The translations under genes were made by a program, and so were the position numbers. From assembly GCA_945917765.1 (NCBI GenBank), contig CAMEHU010000001.1:1-64000 (forward strand): a stretch of 64,000 nt of DNA, read 5' to 3'. Of the stretch, positions 28,352 through 37,673 are shown in pieces (position 1 is the stretch's first letter; each line of letters starts with the position of its first letter). Below the pieces are notes generated by a model that did no database searches, was not told the origin of the DNA, and worked only from the letters and a program-made list of their open reading frames with translations. The DNA is from an uncultured Lachnospiraceae bacterium. Its GTDB lineage: Bacteria > Bacillota > Clostridia > TANB77 > CAG-508.

Positions 28352-30151
28352 CTATGCGTTTTTCATTAATTCTTCAAATCTTTCTGCACTAATTACTTCT
28401 TTAGCTAATAATTCATTTGAAACTACTTCAAGTAAATCCATATGGCTTGATAAAATAGATTGTGCTTTAAAATCTGCATCATTAACTAATGATTTGATTT
28501 CATTACCAATCATATCAGTGTATTTATCCCCTAGTAATTCTAATTGATATGGATCTTTTTCTAAATTAATATGAATAGGTCCAACACTATCACTCATTCC
28601 ATATACTGTAACCATGTTTTTAGCAATATCATTTGCAACTTCCAAATCGTTGCTAGCACCTGTAGAAATATCTCCTAATGCTAATCTTTCTGCAGCTCTA
28701 CCACCCATAAGTGCTATTAGTTTTTCAAGCATTTCATTTTTTGATATATATGCTTTATCTTCACTAGTTTTATACATTGTATATCCGCCAGCCATACCTC
28801 TTGGAATAATAGATATTTCTTTAATATCTTTTTGTGTTTCTAAGAAATGACTAACTATAGCATGTCCTGCTTCATGAACTGCGGTTCTTTTCTTGTCTTT
28901 TTCAGATATTACTCTATTATGTTTTTCTAGTCCTACAGTTACCTTTTTCAAAGCATCTTCAATATCTTTATTTGTTATACTTTCTCTTTCTCTTATTGTA
29001 GCTAATATTGCTGCTTCATTTAAAATATTTGATAATTCAGCTCCTGTAAATCCTGCTGTATCTTCTGCAATACTTCTTAAGTTTACATCTGTTGCAAACT
29101 TTTTACCTTTAGCATGAATTTTTAAAATTGCTTCTCTTCCATTTAAATCTGGTAAACCTACTGTAATTTGTCTATCAAATCTTCCTGGACGTAATAAAGC
29201 TTTATCAAGCATTTCAGGTCTATTTGTAGCTGCTAAAACTATTATACTTTCCTCTGTATCAAAACCATCCATCTCTACAAGTAATTGATTTAATGTTTGA
29301 TTATTTTCAGTTTCAGAACCACTTGATGATGTTCTTCTTGAACCAATAGCATCAATTTCATCTATAAAAACTATACATGGTGAAACTTTTCTTGCTTTTT
29401 CAAATAGTTTTCTTACTCTTGATGCACCTAATCCTGCAAACATTTCAATAAATTCTGAACCACTCATTGAAATAAATGGTACATTTGCTTCACCTGCAAT
29501 TGCTTTAGCAATTAAAGTTTTTCCTGTACCTGGATTACCACATAGTAATACACCACGAGGAACTTTTGCTCCCATATCAGTAAATTTCTTTGGATGTTTT
29601 AAGAAATCTACTATTTCAATCATTTCTTGTTTTTCTTCATCTAATCCAGCAACATCATCAAATTTTATTTTTGTTTTTTGTGTTTCTGAATCATATACTT
29701 TTCCTTTTTCACCAAGACCTTGCATTTTAAAAATCATTAAAACTAATACTACTAGTATAATAGTTGGTAAAAATGATAATAATGTTCTAATAATTGTTAC
29801 AAAAACATTTCTTTCTTTTTGGATTAAATCTATTTTTATACCATTATCTGATTTTTGTTGTACTAATTCAATAAATGAATCAACACTTGGTATTAAAACC
29901 TTTTTTTCTTCATCTTGATTAACTAATTTTACTTTTGCTGTATCACTGCCTTCTGTCATTTCAATTTTTTCAACAGTACCTTCATTTATGCTATTAAGCA
30001 ATTGTGTATATGGCATATTTTTATCTTCTTGATTCTTGTTAAAATTCATAATGAAAAATATTCCAGCAATAAAAATGATAATCAATAAAACAGAACCAAA
30101 AATCAAGCCTATATTTGATTTTTTGTTATTCTCATTATTTTTCAATCCCAT
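28352..30151 (-). CDS. ftsH: ATP-dependent zinc metalloprotease FtsH
   Basis: 599 residues. Two N-terminal membrane helices (about 13-36 and 118-142) flank an external domain. The AAA+ module has Walker A GNPGTGKT (205-212; Asn replaces the usual Pro), Walker B IVFIDEIDAIG and the second region of homology ATNRPEMLDKALLRPGRFDRQI. The protease domain has the zinc motif HEAGH. It degrades membrane and short-lived cytosolic proteins as a hexamer. The ATG follows AAAGGAG. The upstream gap holds only AT-rich sequence and a terminator. Confidence 0.98.
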   Translation of the reverse strand: MGLKNNENNKKSNIGLIFGSVLLIIIFIAGIFFIMNFNKNQEDKNMPYTQLLNSINEGTVEKIEMTEGSDTAKVKLVNQDEEKKVLIPSVDSFIELVQQKSDNGIKIDLIQKERNVFVTIIRTLLSFLPTIILVVLVLMIFKMQGLGEKGKVYDSETQKTKIKFDDVAGLDEEKQEMIEIVDFLKHPKKFTDMGAKVPRGVLLCGNPGTGKTLIAKAIAGEANVPFISMSGSEFIEMFAGLGASRVRKLFEKARKVSPCIVFIDEIDAIGSRRTSSSGSETENNQTLNQLLVEMDGFDTEESIIVLAATNRPEMLDKALLRPGRFDRQITVGLPDLNGREAILKIHAKGKKFATDVNLRSIAEDTAGFTGAELSNILNEAAILATIRERESITNKDIEDALKKVTVGLEKHNRVISEKDKKRTAVHEAGHAIVSHFLETQKDIKEISIIPRGMAGGYTMYKTSEDKAYISKNEMLEKLIALMGGRAAERLALGDISTGASNDLEVANDIAKNMVTVYGMSDSVGPIHINLEKDPYQLELLGDKYTDMIGNEIKSLVNDADFKAQSILSSHMDLLEVVSNELLAKEVISAERFEELMKNA

Positions 30152-30283
30152 ATTTTTTCTCCTTTTGTATTATTTTCTTCATGATTATAAATATTATACT
30201 TTTTACTTTACTATATTTTTAATAAAGTACTAAAATTTTATAACAAATTGTTTTTTATATTATATTTCACTATATATATTCTT

Positions 30284-30325
30284 AAAATTTGTCAAGTTTA
30301 AATAAATCAAACTTGACAAATTTTA
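30284..30325 (-). terminator. Terminator after the penicillin-binding protein gene
   Basis: AAAATTTGTCAAGTTT pairs with AAACTTGACAAATTTT; the ends can serve both strands. Confidence 0.85.
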
Positions 30326-30345
30326 TATTACTATCATCTAATTTT

Positions 30346-33093
30346 TTAATGTTGTGATTCTGGTTGCTCCTGTTGGGCAGGTTGTGATGGCTGTGTTGGT
30401 TGAGCTGGTGGTGTTGGTTGAGCTGGTGGTGTTGGTGGTGCTGGAGTTTCTTTTTTCTCTGCTTCACCAACAACTAATTTAATCTTTGCTTGTTTTGAAA
30501 CAACTGAACCTGCTGAAATACTTTGTGAAATAACTTTTCCAACATTATTATTATCTGCTTTGTGTTCTATAGAAACTGATAAATAACTTAATGCTGATTT
30601 AGCATTTCCTTCTGACATTCCAATAACATTTGGAACAGTAACATCTGTATCAACCTTTTCTGTAGTAACTATTGTTTCATCACCATGATCTTCTTCTGCT
30701 GGTGTTGCAGATGTATGAACATCACATGTTTCTGTTATAACAGAATATTTTGAACCACCATTTGTTTTCCATTTTGCATTTACTTCTTTTTCTGGCATTG
30801 CTAATCCCCATGCTGTTTCCTTATTTGGACAAAATTCTGTTGCTAATTTATGTGTTTCAGAACATATAGAATATGAATTATGACCTTCACATTTTCCTGG
30901 AACTGCACCTTCTACAAAGAATTCTGTATATTTTTCTGTACATGCACTTGTAGCACATTTTCCAGATTTTCTACAAACAGTTGCTGTTACAACATTTCCT
31001 GGTTGTTCAAAAGTTTTTCCTTCTAAACCAGAATGAATGCTTTTCATTACATCAGCCCAAATTAATGTCGCAGGACTACCTCCAGCTGTGTTAACTCTTT
31101 CTGGTTGGTCAAATCCAACCCAAGTTGCAGCTGTATAATATGGAGTAAATCCACATAGCCATACGTCTTTTTCTTCTTGTGTTGTACCTGTTTTTGCTCC
31201 TACATCTATATTACTCATTTTACAAATTCTTGCTGTACCTTGTGAACCTTCAACTGGTTGTTTTAGAAGGCTCTTCATAATAAATGCATTTCCTTCTGAA
31301 AATACTCTTCTTGATTCTTGTTTTGCTTCAATTAAAACATTGCCTGATGAATCTTCAACTTTTGTATAGAAAGTTGGCTCTATATAAACACCGTCATTTG
31401 CAATTGCAGCATATGCAGCAGCCATTTCTAATGGGCTTATACCATAACTTACTGCACCTAATGCTGTTGTTAAGTTTGAATCATTATATCCATTTGATGA
31501 TTCTGATGCTTTTGTTAAAGATGTTATTCCTAACTCTCTCATAAAATCAATTGAAGCATCTGGTGTTAATTCACTCATAACCTTACAAGCAACTATATTA
31601 GCTGAAACTTCTAAAGCATCTCTTATTGTACACAAGCCTGATTTTTGATTTGATGCATTGTGAGGTGTATATGATGTTCCAAATGTTGTTGGATATGTAT
31701 TATCATATACTGTAGCTGCATTGATAATTCCTTTTTCTACTGCAGGTCCGTATACTCCTATAGGTTTTATAGAAGAACCTGGTTGTCTTAAACTATTTAT
31801 TCTGTTTATACCAATAGCATCAACATCTGTACCTAAACCACCCATACATCCAACAACTCTACCTGTTTTATGATCTATAATAACCATTGCTGATTGTGTA
31901 TGTGCCCCTTCTGTTGTAGGAGATGGTTTTACATATTTATCTCCTTTATATTGTGTTTCAACAGTATCTTGTACTGATTTTACTTGTGCAGTATATATTT
32001 TTAATCCACCACTATATACACGGTTTCTTGCATATTCTTCTGACATTCCTTTTTCTTCAACTAAATCTTTGATTACTTGTTCAACTGCTGCAGAAACATA
32101 ATAATCTTTTATAGTTGAGCTTGGTAATTCACCTTTTTCAAATTTTAAGCCTTCATTTACTTTATTGATTGCTTCATTATATTGATTATCTGTTATAAAA
32201 CCTAATTCCTTCATTTTACCTAATACTGTTTTTGTTCTTGAATTGATTCTATCAGTATTTGGATTTTCCTTATATGGATTATATTGGCTTGGGCTATGTG
32301 TAACACCTGCTAAAAATGCACATTCTTCAATTGATAAATCTCTTGCTGATTTATTGAAATAATACATTGATGCTACTTCAACACCACAAATATCTCCTCC
32401 ACTTGAAGCAAGAGGTATTAGATTTAAATAAAGCTCTAATATTTCATCTTTACTAATCATTTTTTCAATTTGATATGCTCTTGACATTTCTCTTATTTTT
32501 CTTTGCATACCAGCTTTACCACTACTATCTTTTTCATTAGTTATGTTTTTAACTAATTGTTGTGTAATAGTACTTCCACCAAAGTTTGATTCACCTGAAT
32601 GTGTTACATATGTTAAAGTTGCTGCTGCTGTTCTTTTAACATCAACACCTTTATGCTTATAAAATCTCTCATCTTCTATTGCCACAAAAGCTTTAGGCAA
32701 ATATTCTGTCATTTCCTTTATGCTTATAATTTTTCTGTTTTCTTTTCCAGATAATTCAGCAATAACATTTCCTTCTGAATCATAAATTATAGTATTTGCT
32801 TCTCCAATTAATAAATCATCTTTTGTTAAAGCAAATTTATCACTGAAAAATATTCCAGCAAAAATTCCACCCATTATTAATATTGCTAAAAATATAACAG
32901 CAATTGATATTAAAATAACTCTTTTTAATACTGGATGTTTCTTTCTTTCTCCTTTAATTTTTTTCTTTTTACCTTTTTGTATTGGTCCTCTATTATTTGT
33001 AGTAACATTTTTGTCATATCGTTTTACTGGATTAATTTTTGCAGAACTATTTGTGCTTCTTCTCCTATTTACATTATTACTTTTACCACTCAT
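30346..33093 (-). CDS. Class A penicillin-binding protein (PBP1A type) with PASTA domain
   Basis: 915 residues. A basic cytoplasmic tail and one membrane helix (about 57-80) are followed by the GT51 glycosyltransferase domain (AIEDERFYKHKGVD; GGSTITQQLVKN) and the transpeptidase domain. The serine motif is PGSSIKP, then SAN and KTGTT. A PASTA domain (VTVPNVIGMSEGNAKSAL) and a Pro/Gln-rich tail with repeated PPAQPTPP units end the protein. It polymerises and cross-links peptidoglycan at the outer membrane face. Several cysteines sit in the C-terminal region before PASTA, unusual for this family. Confidence 0.96.
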   Translation of the reverse strand: MSGKSNNVNRRRSTNSSAKINPVKRYDKNVTTNNRGPIQKGKKKKIKGERKKHPVLKRVILISIAVIFLAILIMGGIFAGIFFSDKFALTKDDLLIGEANTIIYDSEGNVIAELSGKENRKIISIKEMTEYLPKAFVAIEDERFYKHKGVDVKRTAAATLTYVTHSGESNFGGSTITQQLVKNITNEKDSSGKAGMQRKIREMSRAYQIEKMISKDEILELYLNLIPLASSGGDICGVEVASMYYFNKSARDLSIEECAFLAGVTHSPSQYNPYKENPNTDRINSRTKTVLGKMKELGFITDNQYNEAINKVNEGLKFEKGELPSSTIKDYYVSAAVEQVIKDLVEEKGMSEEYARNRVYSGGLKIYTAQVKSVQDTVETQYKGDKYVKPSPTTEGAHTQSAMVIIDHKTGRVVGCMGGLGTDVDAIGINRINSLRQPGSSIKPIGVYGPAVEKGIINAATVYDNTYPTTFGTSYTPHNASNQKSGLCTIRDALEVSANIVACKVMSELTPDASIDFMRELGITSLTKASESSNGYNDSNLTTALGAVSYGISPLEMAAAYAAIANDGVYIEPTFYTKVEDSSGNVLIEAKQESRRVFSEGNAFIMKSLLKQPVEGSQGTARICKMSNIDVGAKTGTTQEEKDVWLCGFTPYYTAATWVGFDQPERVNTAGGSPATLIWADVMKSIHSGLEGKTFEQPGNVVTATVCRKSGKCATSACTEKYTEFFVEGAVPGKCEGHNSYSICSETHKLATEFCPNKETAWGLAMPEKEVNAKWKTNGGSKYSVITETCDVHTSATPAEEDHGDETIVTTEKVDTDVTVPNVIGMSEGNAKSALSYLSVSIEHKADNNNVGKVISQSISAGSVVSKQAKIKLVVGEAEKKETPAPPTPPAQPTPPAQPTQPSQPAQQEQPESQH

Positions 33094-33213
33094 TTTTTAA
33101 CTCCTTTTCTGACATAATTTTTAGTAAAACCTTACCATCTAATTATATTACATATTTCCTAAAAATAAAAGTCTTTTTTTGATTTTTATCAACTTTAATA
33201 AATAAATCACAAT

Positions 33214-34080
33214 TTACAATGTTTCTATAATATCTCTACAGTCAGTAGCAATTATAGCACCTTGTTTTATTAATTCATTTGTTCCTTTAGAATTAATATT
33301 ATCAATATTTCCAGGAATTGCAAAAACTTCTTTTCCTTGTTCTAATGCAAAATCAGCAGTTATTAATGACCCGCTTTTTTCTTTTGCTTCAACAACAATA
33401 ACGCCTTTAGACAATCCACTAATTATCCTATTTCTTGCTGGAAAATTGATTTTATTCGGTTTAGTACCAACTATATATTCTGTAATTATTAGACCATTAT
33501 TTTTTATAATTCGTTCATATAAATTTTTATTTTCATATGGATAAATATAATCTAAACCGCAACCTATTACACCAATTGTTGAGCCTCCCGCTTCTAATGC
33601 CCCGATATGCGAATATTTATCAATTCCTTTAGCCAAACCACTAATTATACATAAATCTTTTTTAGCTAATTCATATCCAATTTTTAGTGCAGTCTTTTTC
33701 CCATATTCACTACAATCTCTACATCCGACTATCGCAACTCCAGTTTTATGTAATATATCAGTATTTCCAAGTGCATATAATACTATTGGTTTATCATATA
33801 TATTTTTTAATTGTTCTGGATAATTTGTATCACATATAGTAATTATTTGAATTTTGTTTTTTTCAATATATTTTTGATATTTGTCTAAATTTTCTCTATA
33901 TTTCATTTCAAGAATTTGTTTTACATCATTTTCATCTAGTTCTGTAATAGTATCTAATTCCTGTTTTTTTAAACTCCAAATATTTTGTGGGGTTTTAAAT
34001 TTTTTTAATAATAATTCTTTTTTTATAACACTTAATTTTTCTATTCTTGAAAACCAAATCCAATATTTAATATCAATCAT
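33214..34080 (-). CDS. dprA: DNA processing protein DprA/Smf
   Basis: 288 residues; somewhat short, lacking the C-terminal winged-helix domain of longer homologues. A helical N-terminal SAM-like part precedes the Rossmann-like core: VGCRDCSEYGKK, SGLAKGIDKYSH, GGSTIGVIGCGLDYIYP, FPARNRIISGLS and EAKEKSGSLITADFALEQGKEVFAIPG. It loads RecA on single-stranded DNA, in transformation or in general DNA handling. The nearest GGAG lies 35 bases upstream, behind a two-codon ATG-TGG-TAA frame and a hairpin. Confidence 0.95.
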   Translation of the reverse strand: MIDIKYWIWFSRIEKLSVIKKELLLKKFKTPQNIWSLKKQELDTITELDENDVKQILEMKYRENLDKYQKYIEKNKIQIITICDTNYPEQLKNIYDKPIVLYALGNTDILHKTGVAIVGCRDCSEYGKKTALKIGYELAKKDLCIISGLAKGIDKYSHIGALEAGGSTIGVIGCGLDYIYPYENKNLYERIIKNNGLIITEYIVGTKPNKINFPARNRIISGLSKGVIVVEAKEKSGSLITADFALEQGKEVFAIPGNIDNINSKGTNELIKQGAIIATDCRDIIETL

Positions 34081-34121
34081 TTATTTTTTATGTGATAATT
34101 CAGTTACCACATTCTCCTTTC
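34081..34121 (-). promoter_or_regulatory. Distant ribosome-binding site, mini-ORF and hairpin before dprA
   Basis: On the minus strand AAAGGAGA is followed at once by ATG TGG TAA. The hairpin GTGGTAA/TTATCAC (34092-34110) lies between this and the dprA ATG. Folding it would bring the site to about 14 bases from the start. A similar arrangement precedes tsaD. Confidence 0.5.
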
Positions 34122-34207
34122 TGTTGTTTTATAATAATTGCTTTCTTTCTATATCTTGATATAAAAAGAGAGCTGTAAAAATTTAGCCCCCAAAAATATA
34201 TTAAATT

Positions 34208-35056
34208 TTATTTATTCATTTCTTTTGCAGCTTTAACTACGTTTGTCATAAGCATTGCAATTGTCATTGGTCCAACGCCACCTGGTACAGGAGTGATGTA
34301 AGATGCTTTTTTCTCAACATTTTCAAAATCAACATCTCCTACCAATTTTCCTTCTTCGTTTCTATTTATTCCAACATCTATGATAACAGCCCCATCTTTT
34401 ACCATATCTGCTGTTACAAATTTTGCTTTTCCTAATGCGGCAATTAGAATATCTGCATTTTTTGTAATTTCTTTAATATTTTCTGTTTTTGAATGACAAA
34501 CTGTAACAGTTCCATTTTTCTTAAGCATACATTGAATTAATGGTTTACCAACTATATTGCTTCTTCCAATAATTACAACATTTTTCCCTTGAACATCAAT
34601 ATTATATTCCTCAAACATTTTTACAACACCAAATGGAGTACATGATATAAAACAATCTTCACCTATTGATAATTTTCCAACATTAATAGGATTAAATCCA
34701 TCAACATCTTTTTTATAACTTATTTTATTAAAAGCTTTATTTATATCTAAGTTTTTAGGAATAGGACTTTGTAAAAGTATTCCATGAATATCATCTCTAT
34801 TATTTAATTTTTCTATTAACTCCAACAATTCTTCCATTGTTGTAGTTTCATCAAGTAAAAACTCTTCATATTCTATTCCGATTTCTTCACAAGCTTTGCT
34901 TTTATTTTTTACATATACTTTTGATGCTTTATCATCACCAACCATTATTACCGCTAATTTTGGATTTATTCCATTATTTTTTAGTTCGGAAACTTCTTCT
35001 TTTAAACCCATTCTTATTTTTTGTGCAAGCCCTTTACCATCAATTAAAACTGCCAT
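34208..35056 (-). CDS. folD: Methylenetetrahydrofolate dehydrogenase / cyclohydrolase
   Basis: 282 residues, normal length. Family signatures are present: the substrate loop with catalytic Tyr/Lys (SKVYVKNKSKACEEIGI), GILLQSPIPK, the NADP-binding VIIGRSNIVGKP and the C-terminal TPVPGGVGPMTIAMLM. It interconverts methylene-, methenyl- and formyl-THF for one-carbon metabolism. The ATG follows GGAGGAATTA. The next gene upstream on this strand is dxs, so the two may be co-transcribed. Confidence 0.98.
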   Translation of the reverse strand: MAVLIDGKGLAQKIRMGLKEEVSELKNNGINPKLAVIMVGDDKASKVYVKNKSKACEEIGIEYEEFLLDETTTMEELLELIEKLNNRDDIHGILLQSPIPKNLDINKAFNKISYKKDVDGFNPINVGKLSIGEDCFISCTPFGVVKMFEEYNIDVQGKNVVIIGRSNIVGKPLIQCMLKKNGTVTVCHSKTENIKEITKNADILIAALGKAKFVTADMVKDGAVIIDVGINRNEEGKLVGDVDFENVEKKASYITPVPGGVGPMTIAMLMTNVVKAAKEMNK

Positions 35057-35179
35057 ATTAATTCCTCCATTTTTTGATTTAGAAAATAATTACTAACTGT
35101 GTCTATTATAGAACACTTGTTCTTTAATGTCAATGCTTTTTTATTATTTTTTCAATGTTTCGTACGACATTTTTCGACA

Positions 35180-37058
35180 TTAAATTTCACTCATTTGTTG
35201 TAATATTTGTATACTTAGCGCAATGCTTTTAGCATCTAACCCATTTAATGCCTCTAATTCCTCTACTTTTCCATGTTGAACAAAAGTATCATCATAACCG
35301 TATGCTTTCATACGAACACCACTAATTTTACATTCATTTATTAATTCCAAAACACTAGTTCCCAATCCACCATGTAAAATTCCATCTTCAATTGTTATCA
35401 CATTTTTTGTTTTTCTAATTGACCTCTCTATTGTGTAAGAATCAAGTGGTTTTAAAAACCTAGCATTTATAACATCACACTTTATATCATATTGCTTCAA
35501 CAATTCACTAACTTCAACAGCTCTTTCAACCATTTTGCCAATTGCTACAATTGTTAAATCATCACCTTCTTCAAGAATTTCAGCTCTTCCAAGTTTAATC
35601 TCCTCAGTTTTTTCAAATTCATAACTTCCTTGTCCACCTCGTGGATATCTAATTACAACAGGAGTTTTTAAAGTAAATGCAAACTCAAGCATTTTTTCTA
35701 ATTCCTCAAAATTCTTAGGTGCCATAATAGTGATATTAGGAATTAATGAGAAAAACGCCATATCAAATATTCCTTGATGAGTTTCCCCATCATTTCCTAC
35801 AATTCCAGCTCTATCAACACACATAACTACAGGTAAATTTTGAATACATATATCATGAATAACTTGATCAAACGCCCTTTGATAAAATGATGAATATATT
35901 GATACTACAGGTTTATATCCTTTTTTAGCCATTCCTGCTGCCATTCCGAATAGCATGTTGCTCAGCAATTCCAACATCAAAAATTCTATTTGGAAATTGC
36001 TTTTGAAATTCAGTTAATCCTGTTCCATCAATCATTGCTGCCGAAATTGCAACTATTTTTTCATCTTTTTTTGCAAGTTCTACTAGTTTTTTTCCAAATA
36101 TTCTTGAATAATCATCCTTTTTTTCTTTTATTGGGTTTCCTGTAAAAACGTCAAAACTTGAAGTGCTATGAAATTTATCTGGATTTTCTTCTGCAAATTT
36201 ATACCCTTTTCCTTTTTTAGTAATAACATGTATTAAAACAGGACCTTTTATAGCTTTACTTGTTTTTAAAACTCTTTCTAACTTTTCAATATTATGACCA
36301 TCAACAGGTCCTAAATAAGTAAATCCAATATCTTCATAATACATTTTAGGAATAAAAATTTGTTTAATTCCTCTTTTTAGTCTTTGTGCTACTCTTACAA
36401 TACTATTTCCCACTTTTGGAATTTTTAAAGTAATGTTTTTTATTCTACTATTAGTTTTTGTATAAAATCTTTTAGTTCTTAATTTACTTAAAAAGTACGT
36501 AATTCCTCCAACATTTTTAGAAATGCTCATTTCGTTATCATTTAAAATAACTGTTATATCTGTATTACTACTACCTGCATCATTTAGGGCTTCTTGGGCC
36601 ATCCCTCCAGTCAAAGCCCCGTCACCAATAACAGCTATTACTTTATTTTTTCTATCGTCTAATTTATTTGCTCTTGCCATTCCTAATGCAGCTGATATAG
36701 ATGTTGAGCTATGTCCTGTATTAAAGCAATCAAACTCAGATTCACTTGTTTTTGGAAATCCTGCAATTCCATCTAATTTTCTTAGTGAATTCATTTGATC
36801 TTTTCTTCCAGTCAAAATTTTATGTACATAAGTTTGGTGCCCAACATCCCAAATAATTGAATCTCTAGGAGTATTAAAAACACTATGTAATGCAATTGTT
36901 AGTTCAACAACTCCCAAATTTGATGCCAAATGTCCTCCATTTTCTGAAACTATCCCCAACACCATTGTTCTAAGTTCTTCAGCTAATTTTTCTTTTTCTT
37001 TTATATTTAATTTTTTTAAATCTTTTACATTATTTAAATTTTTTAAAACTTCTTCCAC
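35180..37058 (-). pseudogene. dxs: 1-deoxy-D-xylulose-5-phosphate synthase, interrupted by a one-base frameshift
   Basis: Two ORFs (35925-37058 and 35180-35980) together give a full-length Dxs of about 625 residues. The first carries the thiamine-diphosphate part (GDGALTGGMAQEALNDAG, SISKNVGG). The second carries the transketolase-like C-terminal domains (DRAGIVGNDGETHQG, YPRG). They join in the conserved AEQHA segment: the minus strand reads GCT ATT CGG AAT GG, and removing one C (complement of 35948) restores AEQHAIGMAAGMA, the family's length. GTG at 37058 follows AGGAG. Dxs makes the first MEP-pathway intermediate. Sequencing error, recent mutation or recoding are possible; error is the simplest. 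Confidence 0.9.
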
Positions 37059-37190
37059 TTTAAAACTCCTATAAATTTTGTTTTCGCTAATTATTTTATA
37101 TCATTATTTGACAGTTTTGTAAACCAAAATAAAAAAATAGTTCACTTTCAAATCTGATTAGCATATATTTATTGAAAAGGAGGTTTTTTA

Positions 37191-37484
37191 ATGGATGGAT
37201 TATATGAATTTAATGTAAAATCACCAATGGGAAATATTAAAGCTTTAGTAAAACTAATTTCAAACGGAAATAACTTAAGTGGATTTGTAGATGTTATGGG
37301 AAAAAGAAATGAATTTAATAACGGATTAATTTCTGGAAACAATTTATCTTTGAAAGGAAAAATTTCTGCTGGAATGATGAATATTCAATATACTATTATT
37401 GGAAATGTGCAAGGAGATATTCTAAATCTTGCTGCCCAAACAAATATGGGTAATTTTAATTTACAAGGAAAACGAATTTCGTAA
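37191..37484 (+). CDS. Small beta-strand-rich protein, 97 aa
   Basis: I cannot name a function. The sequence (MDGLYEFNVKSPMGNIKALVKL...) alternates short strands with Gly/Asn turns. It has two similar halves (KSPMGNIKALV and QTNMGNFNLQG), suggesting a small beta barrel. Similar small proteins and domains occur in Firmicutes. There is no signal peptide. AAAGGAGG precedes the ATG with good spacing, so it is probably real. Confidence 0.75.
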   Translation: MDGLYEFNVKSPMGNIKALVKLISNGNNLSGFVDVMGKRNEFNNGLISGNNLSLKGKISAGMMNIQYTIIGNVQGDILNLAAQTNMGNFNLQGKRIS

Positions 37485-37485
37485 A

Positions 37486-37673
37486 TTGGGGACGGAGAAA
37501 AATTTTAAATTGTTAAATTGGGGACGGAGAAAATTTTAAATTTTTAAAATTAGGGACAGAAATCGAGACTTTCTAGAAAAGCTTTTTTCTAAAAAAAAGA
37601 GACTTTCAAGACTGTCCCCTAAAGTCTCAAAAGTGAGACTAAAAAAGACCGTCCCGAAAAGTCTCATTTCAAA
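37486..37673. repeat. REP-like cluster, family C, between two convergent genes
   Basis: Two direct copies of AAATTGGGGACGGAGAAAA lie head to tail, followed by a third (TTAGGGACAGAAA) and an inverted block. The inverted block contains GAGACTTTC, CTGTCCCC, AAGTCTCAAAAGTGAGACT and AGACCGTCCC. The inner AGTCTCAAAAGTGAGACT is itself a hairpin. The same sequences recur at 40035-40150, 51740 and 55159. Confidence 0.8.

Noticed and set aside
30282-30473. 63-aa His/Gln-rich minus-strand ORF
   Set aside because: It is the alternative frame of the proline-rich tail of the penicillin-binding protein and runs through its terminator.
35925-35980. Programmed ribosomal frameshift in dxs
   Set aside because: No slippery heptamer, stimulatory hairpin or internal Shine-Dalgarno sequence is apparent at the junction, and recoding in dxs is not known. 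Kept only as a remote alternative.
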